The notes under the pieces are model-generated. The model did not search any database. It was not told the DNA's origin and worked only from the letters and a program-made list of their open reading frames with translations. Of a stretch of 64,000 nt of DNA, positions 33,501 through 46,375 are shown piece after piece. The translations under genes and the position numbers were made by a program. The stretch covers positions 310,001 to 374,000 of the forward strand of contig JAEBUN010000017.1 in assembly GCA_023014365.1 (NCBI GenBank). Direction: 5' to 3'. The stretch comes from Lepiota brunneoincarnata (lineage: Eukaryota; Basidiomycota; Agaricomycetes; Agaricales; Agaricaceae). The stretch's first letter is position 1. Each line of letters starts with the position of its first letter.

Positions 33501-34339
33501 TGAAACTACACTTCACTTCGGGCTATCATCCAGAAGGCGATGGACAGATGGAACGCACCAACCAGACCCTGGAACAATATCTCCGGGTCTATTGTAACTA
33601 CCAACAGGACAATTGGTCTGAATTACTACCACTAGCTGAGTTTGCATACAATAACGCCCCTAGTGCCACTACCAGTATCTCCCCATTCTTTGCTAACAAA
33701 GGATACCATCCGAACATCACAGTTCACCCTGAACGTGACCTCGCCTCCGTCCGGGCCCGCCATTTTGCGGTTGATCTTGATGACCTACATACCACCTTGA
33801 AGTCGGAAATAGCATTAGCCCAGCAACAATATCAGACCTCCGCCGACGCCCGCCGTCTCCCGGCTCCGGACTTCAAGGTTGGGCAAAAGGTGTTCATTAA
33901 AGCCCAATTCTTCCGCACCACCCGTCCCTCCAAAAAGCTCTCCAAAAAGTTCCTTGGACCTTACGAGATCATTGCCCAAGCAGGTACTCACTCCTTCACA
34001 CTCCGACTTCCTGATTCCATGCATGGAGTACACCCAGTCTTCCATGTTTCCATGCTTGAACCATCCACACCTAACACCATACCCGCCCGATCAGACCTGC
34101 CGCCCATGCCGGTTTCTATTGGCAGGGAACCAGAATATGAGATTGCTCGCATCGTCAACTCAAAAATTGATCGGCGCCGCGCATGCAAGCTCCTCTATAA
34201 AGTCATCTGGTTAGGTTACAAAGACACCGAAGAAGAGTCTTCGTGGTTACCGGCTACCAAGCTTGAACATGCTACAGATCTAGTGGAGGCTTTCCATTCC
34301 TCTTACCCCACTAAGCCTGGCCCCCTCCATTCACTCTGA
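30538..34339 (+). pseudogene. pol: pol of D2: protease, RT, RNase H, integrase, chromodomain
   Basis: Protease LVDSGSTHCFVD at ~30784; RT palm with YLDD ([11 protein letters not shown]) at ~31918; RNase [14 protein letters not shown] at ~32355; TGA at 32678-32680 (CGA expected, in the conserved segment before PGRLGTKPDALTR); integrase ORF 32810-34339 with zinc finger (CKSCVICM), SMDFIEKLP, TSDRGSEFVSHFF and HPEGDGQMERTNQTLEQY, then a chromodomain-like segment (EYEIARIVNSKI..YKVIWLGYKDTEEESSWLP) near the end. RT is frameshifted at about 31537-31545, two bases before a run that otherwise reads [18 protein letters not shown]. The frameshift and stop are shared with D1. Confidence 0.94.
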
Positions 34340-34396
34340 GTTTCACTGATCACCCACCACACCAAGAAACAAAAAAAATTTATTGGACAAGTACAA

Positions 34397-35462
34397 CTAC
34401 CTGTCCGTATCGTTCCCAGAGGTGCAGGGCAGCGCCGCCGCATCCTCCATCATACCTCGCACCTCCTCTTCCGAAATGCCTCCAATGCTCTCCGACTCCT
34501 CCGACTCCTCCGTCTCCTCCGTCTCTGTAATACCCCTACTTGACCAATTACCATCCACCTGTGCCTCCCAACACCGCAACTGTTCATAACGGCCAGCCGT
34601 CAGCTTGACCTTGTCCACCCTCTCCCCCAATCAAGTGATGGCCTGTGTAAGCCGCACCTCCAGGATGTTGACCCTCTTGATGGTCTCCTGGTGCTTTTCA
34701 GTGATGAACCTTTTCAATTTTACAAACCCACTGATTAGCGTACATCATGATACAGGACTCCTCACTCACCTTCAAATTGTTGGCCCGACATGCCCCCGGC
34801 CCCACTCGGCTCCATCTCCTCTTGACCCCCGCACCATTTTTTCATTTTGCTGCACCGACGGCAACTCCTGGTGTTACTAAAAAACTATCAGTAGGTAGCC
34901 TGGAAACCCTCAAAATAACTTACCCGCTGGGGACCTCACACTGGACCCCATCTCGCTCGCACCTCCAGCAGGGGTTCTCACCCCTGAATATGTTCGCATG
35001 GCCCCGTCGCGGGGCCGCCCTCGCCCTTGCTTTTCCCTTACCCCCTGTGTCCCCAGAGTCCTCGTCCTCGTCCTCGTCCTCCTCCTCATTTTCCATCTCA
35101 TTCCTATCCGTGTAATCGGATTCCGACTCCTCCATATCTACCTCCATCAGTTCTTCCGGCAGGCGGCTCGACGAAGCCCCTGCAGTAGTTGCAACGAGCC
35201 TGGCCCAAATCGCCCGATGCTCCACCTCGGCAGCCTCGTCTTGTTGCCGTCTGATCTCTTCCGCCAGGCGCTCCCTCGCCTGCTCCTCCGCTTGTCGCTG
35301 ACACAGCACTATCAGCCGCTGCCGCTCCTCCTCCTCTTGTCGCTCCTCCTCCTCCAACCTCTCAATTTCAAGCCGCTCCCGCTCCTCTCGCTCAGCCTTC
35401 TCCCTCAGCAGTTGCACCTTGCGCTCCGCGGCGGTTGGTTGTCGGGATAGTTGTCTGCTCAT
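34397..35462 (-). CDS. Gene Z (D2 copy): antisense, spliced, coiled-coil plus Zn2Cys6-like
   Basis: Same architecture as 8326-9391. The first ~125 codons differ from the D1 copy at about 20 residues (for example R for W and V for A in the coiled coil), while the zinc motif and everything downstream are identical. The frame stays open through all these differences, and most of them are C/T or G/A. The sudden change from diverged to identical, near 35056 (8731 in D1), marks the edge of the homogenised tract rather than selection. Intron signals GTAAGT..TTTTTTAG are conserved. Confidence 0.7.
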
Positions 35463-35594
35463 GGGAGTATGGGGTTAAGTTGTACTCTCCCAACTTGAAC
35501 CAGTTCACCCGTTTTTATACCCTGGCGGGGTTTTCCAATGGGCCCCAGTCTAGACCCCCTAGGGCCTCGAGGCTCGGCCCTAAAGGGGGGGCAC

Positions 35595-36266
35595 TGTCAT
35601 ATCCATGCCAAACCCAGAGCTTAACCATTATACTTCAGCTTCTCGACTCCACGTGCGCTCCACATAACAACCCTCTGCCCTCCAACTCGGCCCCGACTCG
35701 CTCCGACCACAAACCCATTGCCCTGATCATGCAACCATCTCCACACATGCCGTGGTCACCTGACCCTCGGTGTTACTTTCCAGTTCTCCATTCTCCGTCC
35801 GTAACCAAGAGACGTTATCAGTCTCCATACCCGTACCGGTCTCCATTTCCTTCGTAATCCATTCGTAATCCGTTCGTAATCCGTTTGTAACTATATCGGT
35901 CTCCGCTTCGCTCCGCACGTAGTCAGTATGAGTCATAGTTCGTAAGGCCAGTAGTATATATACCATAGGTACTTGGCTTGTACTCTTCAGTCTGATAATC
36001 GAATTGAGCAGCAGACCAGCTCCCTGTTCCCTATCCTCTCCTCTCTTCTGCCTCACTCCACTCCGGCTCCGACTTCCTGAAATACGGACTAGGACAGTAG
36101 GAGGGCACAGCACATAAGCTGAGGCCGCAAGTCCAAACCCCCACCCGACGTACTCCGCCTCGGTCCTGAAGTCTACGTACTGACTTCGCCCTGTCCCCCG
36201 GTTACCTTATACCAAGGATACCACCCCGACCCTCCACTTCAGTCCCGACCCGCACCGGCTCTAACA
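35595..36266 (+). repeat. 3' LTR of D2 (672 bp)
   Basis: Preceded by a polypurine tract (TAAAGGGGGGGCAC at about 35581-35594). Several percent diverged from 28412-29083 and from 7522-8193. Confidence 0.95.
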
Positions 36267-36271
36267 CTTCT

Positions 36272-36329
36272 CTTCCTTGCTTTCCCAATGACTCAGGATC
36301 CCAAGGCCATCTTGGAGGACTTGAACTGA
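36272..36329 (+). pseudogene. Gene X, last codons (separated by D2)
   Basis: After one copy of the CTTCT target duplication (36267-36271) the X frame from 15382 continues for 19 codons to TGA 36327-36329. An uninterrupted frame over the site with one target copy removed supports D2 having inserted into a coding exon. Confidence 0.65.
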
Positions 36330-36973
36330 TGTCTCTTTTTATCTTTTATTTTTTTTCTTGAATGTACATGTATATACATTCAATATCATTATCTTGTTTC
36401 TTGTCTCCTACTGAGTTAAGCTTAAGACCATCTGGAACATCCCAAGCTAGGCTAAGGTTTCCAGCTGCTTATACACTCATCAGATATTTCTCTGATACTT
36501 CTGCGATGTCTATTGACCCCTCAACACGCCGTGATCTGCAATGCATAGTGATCCACAATGCATAGTGACCCAGCTCATCTGGTTTACTTACAAGCCTGAA
36601 CCAGCCTGTCCCCAATGTTCGAAAAAGCCCTTTGTGAAAAAGCTTGTGTCAAACTGTCGAACTGAAGCGCCCCTTGGGACCCATCTCCCCCCTAGCCAAA
36701 TTGAAATCAGTACCCTCACCGTTCCATCAGAATCCCTGTGCACACTGATAACCACGAGACCCTGGCGGCATGTTATCTAATAAGGCAACTGTGGTTCAGC
36801 AAGTCTGTCGAAGGCTGGCTACTCAAGATTACAGGTTTCCTAGGCCTCTCAGGTCATAAGCTAAGGGTGGAGGGTACTTTTCATCCACTCGTTATGATTC
36901 ATCATCACTGCCAACAGCCTTTTCAAAAGCAAGGGAGCAACGTCTCATTCTAGCAGACACCCTTCGCAAGAAA
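36330..36973. other. Interval between genes X and Y of element E
   Basis: T-rich start (36335-36360) suits a 3' region of X; GTACATGTATATACATTC near 36364 is a short imperfect palindrome. No convincing coding sequence. Contains one TAAGCTTA at 36417. Confidence 0.4.
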
Positions 36974-38320
36974 ATGGCTTCTTCTATCCCCCGTCTCCAG
37001 GTCAAGCTTGACAATCTCATCAGCAACGCCAAAGGTCGTCCTCAGCACCTGCAAAATGGCCAAGTCGCTCGTCCTCTTGTTGAGAAGGCTCTCCTTGCAT
37101 TCGATGCCCCTGGGGTATGTCTACTCTTTCCATGCTTCTCTCGCCATTTCTAAATCATTTCTAGTCTGCTTATATTGAAGCATTATTGGAGGATAATGAG
37201 GCTATCAAGCTTCATGTCAACCAGGACTATGTCTTCCATATCCACAAGCTCTATGAAATTTACCAAAACAACTACCATTTGTCTTATGAGATGCCTGCGA
37301 TCTATAAGGCGCTCTCTGAATGCTGTAGCCACATTAATCATGTTCATTCTGAAGAATCCCACAAATCCAGGACCGAAGAGGCTCAGAACCCATCGTCCAT
37401 GACTGGCTCTACTTCCTCCAACATTGCCAAAGGCTCTGCTGTCCCCAAATGCATAAGCTTAGCGTTCTTTTGGCTCCAATCATCTTCTCATGTATAAGCT
37501 TAGCCTCACAAAGGTTGCAAGGCCCCTGACTCTGCTGCTGTTGTGGTAGACACTGATACCAAGCCTGTGGAGAGTATGAACAGTGCCTCCAACTCCCGAG
37601 CAACTGGTGCTGACACAGTAATCTAGCTGCTTCTCAACTTATAACATTGGCTGAGATCATCGCTTGCCTTCAACACATGATGGTCAATGAGGAGGTTTCT
37701 CAAGCTATTGTCGAAGAGGTTTGTGTAGTCTCATCTTATTGCAAGCATCATTTGTCTACCTCTGATGTGGTGCACCAGCTCTACTCCCCCTAACCACTGA
37801 TTCTGACTTCATCCTTTGCTAGGAGGCCATCAAAAAGTCCTCCTTGTCTAAAGGCACCATCCATCTTCTTCCCTATTATCAAGTTCCCAATATGAACACT
37901 AAACACTGCTGTTATGCCTGGGCTGAACAGGTTCTAGCCAAAGTCAACGCCAATACTGCCAAGCATGCCCATACCAAGTTTACTTCCGATGAGCACACCT
38001 TTGTAGGCTTATCTGGTGGGCAATTTCTTACTTCTATTCGCTAAGCGTAATGGTTCTGATACTTATCCCAGGCAGCTTGTTTGCTCCAGGAACTCCAAAA
38101 CCTTCTGTCTCACTCTTGCAACAAGTACAAGTCCGAATCTCACAGTGACAACACTTGGTCAGTCAAATGCGACCTCAATTCACTCAGCCAGGACTTCATC
38201 AAGGCTATTCCCTCGCTTGAAGCCAACTTAAAGAGGTTCCAATTCCTCATTCAAGAGTGCATCCGTCTCAAAAGCCTTTTGCGCAACCTCTCCAACTTGG
38301 ACAAGTCCTCCCCTGCTTAA
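36974..38320 (+). pseudogene. Gene Y: second spliced gene antisense in element E, unknown function
   Basis: ATG 36974. First intron 37115-37164 (GTATGT..TTTCTAG) is in frame. Exon 2 is helical (EDNEAIKLHVNQDYVFHIHK). A later intron is likely at about 37719-37832 (GTTTGT..TTTGCTAG). The last frame 38081-38320 is helical (DFIKAIPSLEANLKRFQFL) and ends in TAA 38318-38320, which is part of a TAAGCTTA octamer. Between 37440 and 37640 the frame is not continuous; two TAAGCTTA copies at 37454 and 37495 lie there. I recognise no family. It converges with the end of the E integrase 75 bp away, so it is antisense to E, like X. Confidence 0.5.
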
Positions 38321-38397
38321 GCTTAATGCTTTTTACAGTCCCCAGGATAGTTTTCCTTCGATAAGTAGATAGTTCTGTCCACAGTATCAGGTTTTTT

Positions 38398-41300
38398 CTA
38401 TCCCTCCAACTCTTCTGGCTCCCATCTGTCACTAGGCTCATCCTCAGTAGTCTTCTCCAGGGTCTTCAGTCCCTCTGGTGACAGGTCTAACAACTCTTGT
38501 AACTCCAGCGGCAATGGCATATGTTTTTTGGCTAAGTAGGGAATTACTCTGAACACTGCCACTTTATTCTGCCATACAGAACCATCCAACTCTGCCAGGA
38601 TATAAGATCCTCCCTTTGATCTAGATATGACCACCATGGGTCCTAGATACCTGGGTTTCATCTTCCTGTCTGCTGAGCTCTCTATAGCTGTATTTCTCAC
38701 TAATACTAAATCTCCTGGGCCAAAGTGATAATCTTTTATCTTATGTGCTACTTGTCATTCCATTTCCCAAGCCTTGCTAAGCTTAATGTCTGAAACACGC
38801 TGACGCACCTCCTCAACATGCCAAACATGTTTTGCCAAAGCCTGAGCTCAGTATCCTATCAACTTGGCCATGGTCAAGTACTTATTCAGTAGCTGTACTA
38901 GCCAAGTGGCCTCTTGGACATCCAGAGGTAGCATCAGGTGCACTCTGGTTACCAAAAAGTACAGGGAACACCCCATTCCTTTTCTAATGGTTATCTGATC
39001 TGCCCACATAATGTGTGGTAGGTGCCAATACCACTTTTTGACATCTCCATCTGTAGCTTTGTACAACATTTGCTGCACATCCCAGTGGGGTCTCTCAATA
39101 ATCCTGTTTGCTTTGGAATTGTAAGGAGATATTGTTACTCCCTTTATCCCATATTTTTCTTCCAGCCATCAAACAGCTTTCTTAAATGGAGAACCATTGT
39201 CCATGACAATTTTCACTATGCAGCCCCATCAGCAAATGATATCTTCAAATAACCACTGCACAATTGAACTAGCATTCTCTTTTCTCAAAGCTTTTGCCTC
39301 CATCCAGGATGGCAGTCCACATCTTCCATGCACAATGTAACTACACCCATTAGAACTTGGTGTCATATGTAGTGTGTCCACATGTAGCACTTGGAATATC
39401 GATGGCATGGGCATTACTATTGGCGGTATCTCAATGATCACCTTTTGCCATTGCTGGCATAGATGGCACGATTGCACATACCAAGCTATGTCTCCTTCAA
39501 CTTCCGGCCACCAGAACCTCTGTGTTATAAGCTTAGTGGTTGCATATATTCCTCTGTGTCCTAGGAAGTCATGGCTGGCTTGCAACATATACATACGCTG
39601 CTCCTTATCCACTACTAGCTGATGTTGACCACTCGGACTTGTTCTATACAGTCTCCCCTCTTCATCCAGGAAGAAATGCTCCACCATATACTTAAGCTTA
39701 CGCAGGTCCGGCTCATCCAAGCCTTCAGCTGCACTACTGCCCCCTGTTTTCAGGAATTCCCTGACTTTGGGTATTCTTCCATCTTGTATTTGTGCTGTAT
39801 CTGTCCTACACGATTCATCATATGCTTCCTCTATCTCAGTCAACTTTTCCTCTTCGAAATCTGGCACTAGCCTGACATCCATCATTAAGCTTAGTACTTG
39901 TCGGTGGTTTTCTGGGCACACTGGGTCTTCTATAACCCTAAGCTTAGCCTGTTGTTCATCCAAGTACTCTTCCCAAGCTTGATCCAGCTCATACTCAAAA
40001 TCATACACATCACACGCCAGACCCTGGTTGAAGCCAGAGTGACTGTCGATCTCATCACAGAAGGCTTCCAAGGGTAACAGATCTGCAGTCCCCAGATCTT
40101 TGATCAACTCAAACTCCTCTCCCTCATCCTCAGATCCATCGTTGAAATGACAGGCTGTCTCATCACTGGGATAGTAACGTCATCTGGACAGTCCATCTGG
40201 CCCAAATGTCTTCCCTTCTTTGTGTACTAGCGTGAAGTGGAATGATCTAATGAAGTCCACCCAACAGTTTACAGTAGCGTTCGGGAGTTTTCCTGGGTTG
40301 TTTAACATCCCAAAGAGAAACTTTGCATCTGTTTCCACTACTAGATTTCTCGATCCCCACAATAAATATTTCTCCTGTTCCAGCACCATTCTTAAGCTGC
40401 ATAGCTCTTGCTTGGGCTGAGAATACCTCTGCTGTCTCTCATCCAATAATATTGACCCAAACTTCACATAATGTATAAGCTTAGTGTCTTCTACATCTCT
40501 CTGATATATATAGTATCCCACTGCCCTCCATGAGGTATCCACAGCTACTACTATGGGTTGTTTACTTGGAAATTTGGGGTTCCTGGTCAGAAAACAGCAC
40601 TGAATCACATCTTTCAGCTCCTGCTGTGCTTTCTGTTTGTTTTCTCCCCACTCAAACTCTTGTCCCTTCTTAAGCTTTTCATATAGAGGTGCAGCAATGG
40701 CTATGAACTTCAGGATATGATTCCTGCAGCGCATAGCTGTTCCTAGAAAACCCCTTAGCTTGGAGACATTCTCACAATCCCCCCATCTTAATATCTTCCC
40801 AATGGTGTCTGTGGCAGGCAACCATCCTTTATATGAGCATTCAAAACCCACTACAGTGATTTCATCAGTGCAGATAGTCATCTTGGGCCCAGAGAAGGTT
40901 CCCCCTATGTATTTCATCCTCTGTAGAATCCTATTGACTGTCTGCATGTGTTCCCATACAAATTGTCAGATCCCTGGGTTCTTTTTCCACGTCTCTTCAG
41001 TGCCATCTGGCAGCTTGTATCTGGTTTTCAGTCCTCTGATAGGTACATCATCTATGTACAGCATTGTGTATTCTGGTATCTCACTGGCTAGGATTGCTGT
41101 TACATCCTCATGAAATATAGGCACTGAATAAGTCCATCCCATAGGTAGCATCACTAAGTGTAGCACTCCAAAAGGTGTTTGGAACGTTGTTAAGTCCCAA
41201 GATGACTCAGCTAACAATCGCTTGTCATACCCAACATACAGGTCCAGAATGCCTCCGCAAGCTCTGCCTGCAAAGTGCATCACCAAATCTTCCATTGCTG

Positions 41301-42860
41301 GTGGCAGTCCTGAATGTGCTATCGTCACTTTATTCAGCGGTTCCAAGCTGTGTACCAGCCTCAAGCTTTTTCCATCTTTCTTCACCACACAGAACCATCT
41401 GGATCTATAGGATGAGTTTGACAGCTCATATACACCAGCACTAATCTTTCTCTTTATAATGGCACAGACTTCACCATAGATTGCTGGTGGGATCAGAATG
41501 GGCTTCTCAACCCACAGAGTATGTTCTACCGTCAGTATCTTGATTGGTGGGAAGAAATCTTCTCTAAAACATCCCCTCTCCTCATCTGTCCATGCAAATG
41601 CTTTCTCTTGAAGCATCATGACCTGGTGCATCAGCTTTCTTTCTTCTGGCCACAAGAAATCCCCTGCATGGGTTTCATCCAGCTTAAGCTTACACTCCTC
41701 AGTATATCTGCCTGTCGGGGCAAACTCTGGAGGATGCATGCTAAGCTTAGGCATTTCTGCCAGCAGGTCCCCTTTTATTTCTCATTTTATCCTGAATCTC
41801 TCTAGTAAATCACCCAACACTGGCCTCACTTTTATGGCAACTGGTTTATATTTCTTCCCAGCCAGGCATTGTACTGCATCTTCATCATCTCCTTCAGTTT
41901 CAAAGACAGTTATTCCCTGACCCTCAGTATCCTGCATATTGGCTATGCACCCTAGGCACAATAATGCCATTGCTTTATCTTCCTGTGGGCAGTCCTCATC
42001 GCGTATGACTTGGTCAATGAACATTAGCTGTAGCTTGGCCTCTGAGAAGCTTCCTTTTGCTAAGCTTAGTGTTTGTGTGATGACAGGGCCCTTCTCATCA
42101 TCATAGTCTATTATACAAGCCACCTCTCCTTGTCCCTCAGTCAACTCATCGAGGTTTCTTGAAAATTTTGACTGTTTTCTCTAAGCTTAGGAGGATTGCA
42201 TTCTCCTCAAGCATAAGTTGGTAACACAGCTCTTTCTCTGGTATTTGGGTCCATAATAACCAAGGTTTGCTCACCACTGGCACTATTCCTGACTTCACTA
42301 GCCATCATTACATCAAATGGCTGTCCCAGGAGTACTCAATACACAGGATTACAAATGATGTGGACTTGCAAATAGATTGTGACTCCCCTGCAGGTAAAGC
42401 CTACATTCTTTGCCAATCCACAAGTCTTTTCAACCTGCCCATTTGCACTCTGCAAATTAATTGTAGTGTCTGGGTCCCAAGAGACTTGACATGCAATTGC
42501 TGCTTCCTGACTCATGGATACAATCTGTGACCCACTATCTAGCAAGGCCTCTTCCTGCCAAATCTCATTTATCAGAGTCAGAACTACTTTCAATGGTTTG
42601 CATTCTTTAGCAATAAACACTTGCTGTCCCCTGTCTCTTCTGGGAAGTGACTCCAAGTACTGCATGATTGGATCCTGAGCTATCCAGGCTTGGGTTGCCA
42701 AGCCTTCTTGGAGCACTGTATCATACTTCTGAGAACCATCTGCCAACTCCATTATCATGACCTGTACCGGCCCACCATTAATTTCCATATGTTCTGTATC
42801 ATCTTCCAAGGGTCCAATTCCTGCTATTAAGCTTTGATTTGTGGGTACCCGTTTTCTCAT
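38398..42860 (-). pseudogene. pol: pol of element E: protease, RT, RNase H, integrase, broken
   Basis: Reading down: protease EALLDSGSQIVSMSQEAAIA (42860-42336); RT 41754-40966 with KKDGKSLRLVHSLEPLNKVT and catalytic YIDD (MLYIDDVPIRG, ~41050); RNase H 40947-40180 (VVAVDTSWRAVGYYIYQRD, ending GPDGLSR); integrase 40107-38398 with finger HDFLGHRGIYAT..CHLCQQW, and a core broken by stops near 39240 and 38850. Same lineage as element A (matching order and linker motifs), different from chromoviruses B and D; no chromodomain seen. Many codon pairs read AAG-CTT (Lys-Leu) or CTA-AGC-TTA (Leu-Ser-Leu) because of the octamer. Confidence 0.87.
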
Positions 42861-42863
42861 AAT

Positions 42864-44991
42864 TCACTCTCTATAAGTGTTCCTGTATAAAGGTGACAAT
42901 GCCAAGAGTTCTCCATGCGATACCGAGGCTTCTCGCTTTAATACCCTGCTGAGTACTTCCTCCATATTGACATTCCTCTCTATAGGGGCCTGGTGCTTAT
43001 AAGCAGGCTCCTTCTTGGATGGTTCCATCCTTCTGACAGGTAGTGGTGGTACCTCAATGACTGGGTGCAGTGGTTTCACATTTCTATATGGTAATTCCCC
43101 TGCCACTGTACACACTGGTTTCTCTGTTGTCTGCCCTATTTCCTCATTTTCTGATTCTTCTGATCACTTGGAATCCAATGCGTCCTCAGGAGTCTGTCCT
43201 CTAGCAAAGGCGACCTTCTTCTTCAGAGCTGGCTCCTTCCTCAAACCCTTTAGAAACCTGACTCCAAGTTCCAAGTCTTTGCACCACTCCTGGTGTCCAA
43301 ACACTGGCTTGCCGAGGGCGTACCATCTGTCAAACCACTAAGCTTAGCCTGTATCTGGGCCAATTGCTTGGCCAAAGACTGTATTTTGACGTTATCATCC
43401 TTTCTGGTCATAAGCTTAACCTTTGGGGCACTCCCAGCATGGATGGCAGCTGTTTCCAACATTTCCATGCGCTGCTTCAGACAGTGGATTTCTTCTTCCA
43501 CTGGCAACCTTTGGTTTTCTGACCTCAGGAATGCTTTCTGTGCAAACACTGCTGCTGCTGGCACTTGTGGTATCTCGGGCTCAACCTCTGGCAGTTCTGG
43601 TACCTGAACAAAGAGTTGTCCCTTTGTTGCATAGTACTTCGCTACTTTCTCTTTAATAGGCCCTTCTCCTCGAGGGATACTTGAGCCATCTCCCATATAT
43701 ATTTTGTTCCCTTCAACTCTAATTTGGCCAGCTTGTTTATCCGCCTCCATGTCCGGACAGAATAACCAACTATGCCCCAATAACCAACAGTAGAAACACT
43801 TGCGATTAGAAAGCGACCCTGCTAGCCCACTTCCAGTATTCCTCTGAGCATGATTATAGCTGGCATGATTATGTCCGTCCTTCGCCAAACTCTCTAAGTA
43901 TGATTTTAAAGTATGCCCCTGGATATTCATGAGGTCCTTAAGCTCAGCAAGACCACCTGCATCTGCAAGACTTCATCCTGAAACTTCTGCTTTAAGCTTT
44001 GCAGCTCTCGCTTTACTACAGGGTCATAAGTCCCTGTTCTGGACGTCGCAGGTGGATGGCTCATTGATGCCAAGTTCACTGGCCTTGAATCCTGATGAAG
44101 GGATCACATAAGTGTTTTGTCAATCGAAATTTTGATGGCTTTATCCACAACGATCCTCCAATCATAGGGGTCTTCTTTGCGTAAATCCTTTGCAGTTAGT
44201 GCTGACCCATCGCTCGCAGTTCTACGTGCCCCGGTGATTGCTAATCTTGCATTGAGTATGTCCTGGAACACAGAGTCCAGTGCACTCATAAATAACTCGA
44301 CTAGCTCTTGGTTTGAGACTACTGCTGGCGACTTCAGGCACTTCTCTGCTTCTAGAATGAATCACCTTTTGAAGTCCAAAACTTTATGCTCCTCATTCAT
44401 CGCAATGCCTCTACTCTCTGCACAGAGTTCCCTCAATTGTCGCACTGAGCCCTGCTTGGCCACCACAGTCTCAGAATACTCTTTCTTCAATCTCTCTACA
44501 AAGCCTGTCCAGCTTCCTGCTGGGAACTCTGCAAAACTCATCCACTCTTCACGGATATCCTGGTCCACATATGACACTGCCCAATTTATCCTTTCTGCAT
44601 TGTCCGTCGTCTTCATTATCATGAAGAGCCATTCAAGTGTCCAGAGATAATTTCTCAATGTCTGTGGTTTTGATGCATCCCATCTGGGAGCATTATTGCT
44701 AAAGGGAATTGGCATATGCTCATGTCCCATTTTACTAGCTGTAGTTGTCATAGACGGCATAGTTTGGTTTGTCTGTACAGTTGGAGTTGACTGTGATATC
44801 TGTGGTACCATAGAGGTACCAGGAGGGTTCATATGAAACAAGTTTTGGTTTGTAAATGCTAAGCTTAGCATAGGAACGGTCTGACTGTCCTGGCTTTCGG
44901 TGTGCAGAATATGCACTATGTTGCAAGCTGAGGCTGGAAGCCTTATAGTAATTCTGGGAGCAGTAGAGATTGGTGGTGCAACTTCTCTCAA
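42864..44991 (-). pseudogene. gag: gag of element E with zinc knuckle
   Basis: ORF 44991-44362 (209 aa) has the capsid pattern APRWDASKPQTLRNYLWTLE. After stops it continues at 44289-44104 and 43930-43250, which holds the knuckle CFYCWLLGHSWLFC (C-x2-C-x4-H-x4-C), then a coiled segment. 43115-42864 is the linker before protease (PIERNVNMEEVLSRVLKREA), comparable to the protease-proximal linker of A. Upstream 44992-45280 is the untranslated leader. Confidence 0.82.
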
Positions 44992-46375
44992 TACTGCAAC
45001 TGCTAAACTGCTCGCTGTGCTTGCAGTTATAGAACTAGTAGGATCTTTTCGCTTTCGGGAGGTACTAGCGGCAATGAGGCCTTCAGAACCTTTTGGACAA
45101 TTAGAATTCTGAGTAGTTCTCTGTTTTGGGGGGTCAACCTTCCTGAGACTGCTCTCAAAGGACGTTTTGGGTGACTTTACAGTCTTTGCTTGAACCTTTT
45201 TCTGCTTTGCAGGTGAAAGGTGGGCCAGTGTCCAAGTCTTTTGGTGTTTGTCTCATGAAATTCAACTGAAAACCCCCCTCGCGGTGAAAAGGTAGAAACT
45301 TTTGTAGGTTTTAATATAGATAGTGGGCTTGTTTTCACTAAGCTTAGCCGCAATTCGATAAGCTTAAGCTAATACAAGTGGAATGAGATAGATAAAGAAC
45401 AGTTTTGTCTTTTAGGGTGTTCTGGGGGTGCGACAGCGAAATTCAAGAGAGTAGTGTTTTTAGAGGTTAATGGACAGCTGTGGAAGTTATCTTAGCCGTA
45501 CAGTGCAACAATGAAAGGACAATCCCTGTCAATTCAAAGCACTGGGTCTCTGGTCTCTGGTCTCTGGTCTCTGAACTCTGGTCTCTGTCTCTGTCTCTGT
45601 CTCTAGCACTCTGGAACTCTAAACTCTGAACTCTGGTCTCTGTCTCTGTCTCTGGGTTGGTCGACGACCGAAGAAATCACACTTAACGACACACACTAAA
45701 TAGCCCTCTGAAACCGTTCTTGATCACGGCTCGCAGACTTGCATGTGGAAGCGGGGGTGAGACCTCTTGCTTCTCCACAAACAAGTGCGACTGTATTTAT
45801 ATTGTTTAGATACATACGAGAGATAGTAAATATGAAACAGAAAACAATAAGCTTAATTGTTACAGGCACTGTAGAACATTTTGGAGGGTTTGGCAGCATT
45901 TCTACCTCACCCTGGGTTATGGGTTTTTCTCTGATTAACGAATGGCAATCCAGCCAGACGTGTTCCATGCTCGTCTGCATTACTCTGCGTCCACGCGAGC
46001 GCGTTAAGTTTCCAGATCAATTATGATCGGAATGTATAGCGGATGGACAATCCCTTGATCCGTTGTAATTAATCTCAGTTAAGCAGTATGCCAAAGTGCC
46101 GGGACCCACAAAGCACTCATTAATTAGGAGTCTTTGATATTTCTAGGGTTTTGGGCATTGGGTATTGCCTCCCGAACGTTGGACGTTCCATTCCGTGGTC
46201 CGGTCATCATTATTGAACTTGCTATAGACGTAATACGCCTGCGACAGCCGCTAGGTACATTCTTTTATGTTCAAACACATTCGGGTTCATCAGAAAACTG
46301 CTTGTAAGGTCCCTTGATGCGACCGGGGTATACTCGATAGGCTATGTAGAGTCCTGAATCCCTCCAGAGAGCGTT

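Larger units (their letters stand above)
28412..36266 (+). mobile_element. Element D2, complete 7,855-bp chromovirus
   Basis: Inverted twin of D1 with the same length. Flanks GTAGA (28407-28411) and CTTCT (36267-36271) match D1 flanks in reverse complement, not each other. It lies inside the last exon of gene X of element E once the inversion is undone. Confidence 0.96.

Noticed and set aside
7522..36266. The big inverted repeat as a DNA transposon with long terminal repeats or a replication structure
   Set aside because: Each arm is a complete retrotransposon with its own LTRs, and the outer and inner flanks match in exchanged fashion; no transposase or 2-end target duplication at 7521/36267 supports a single element.
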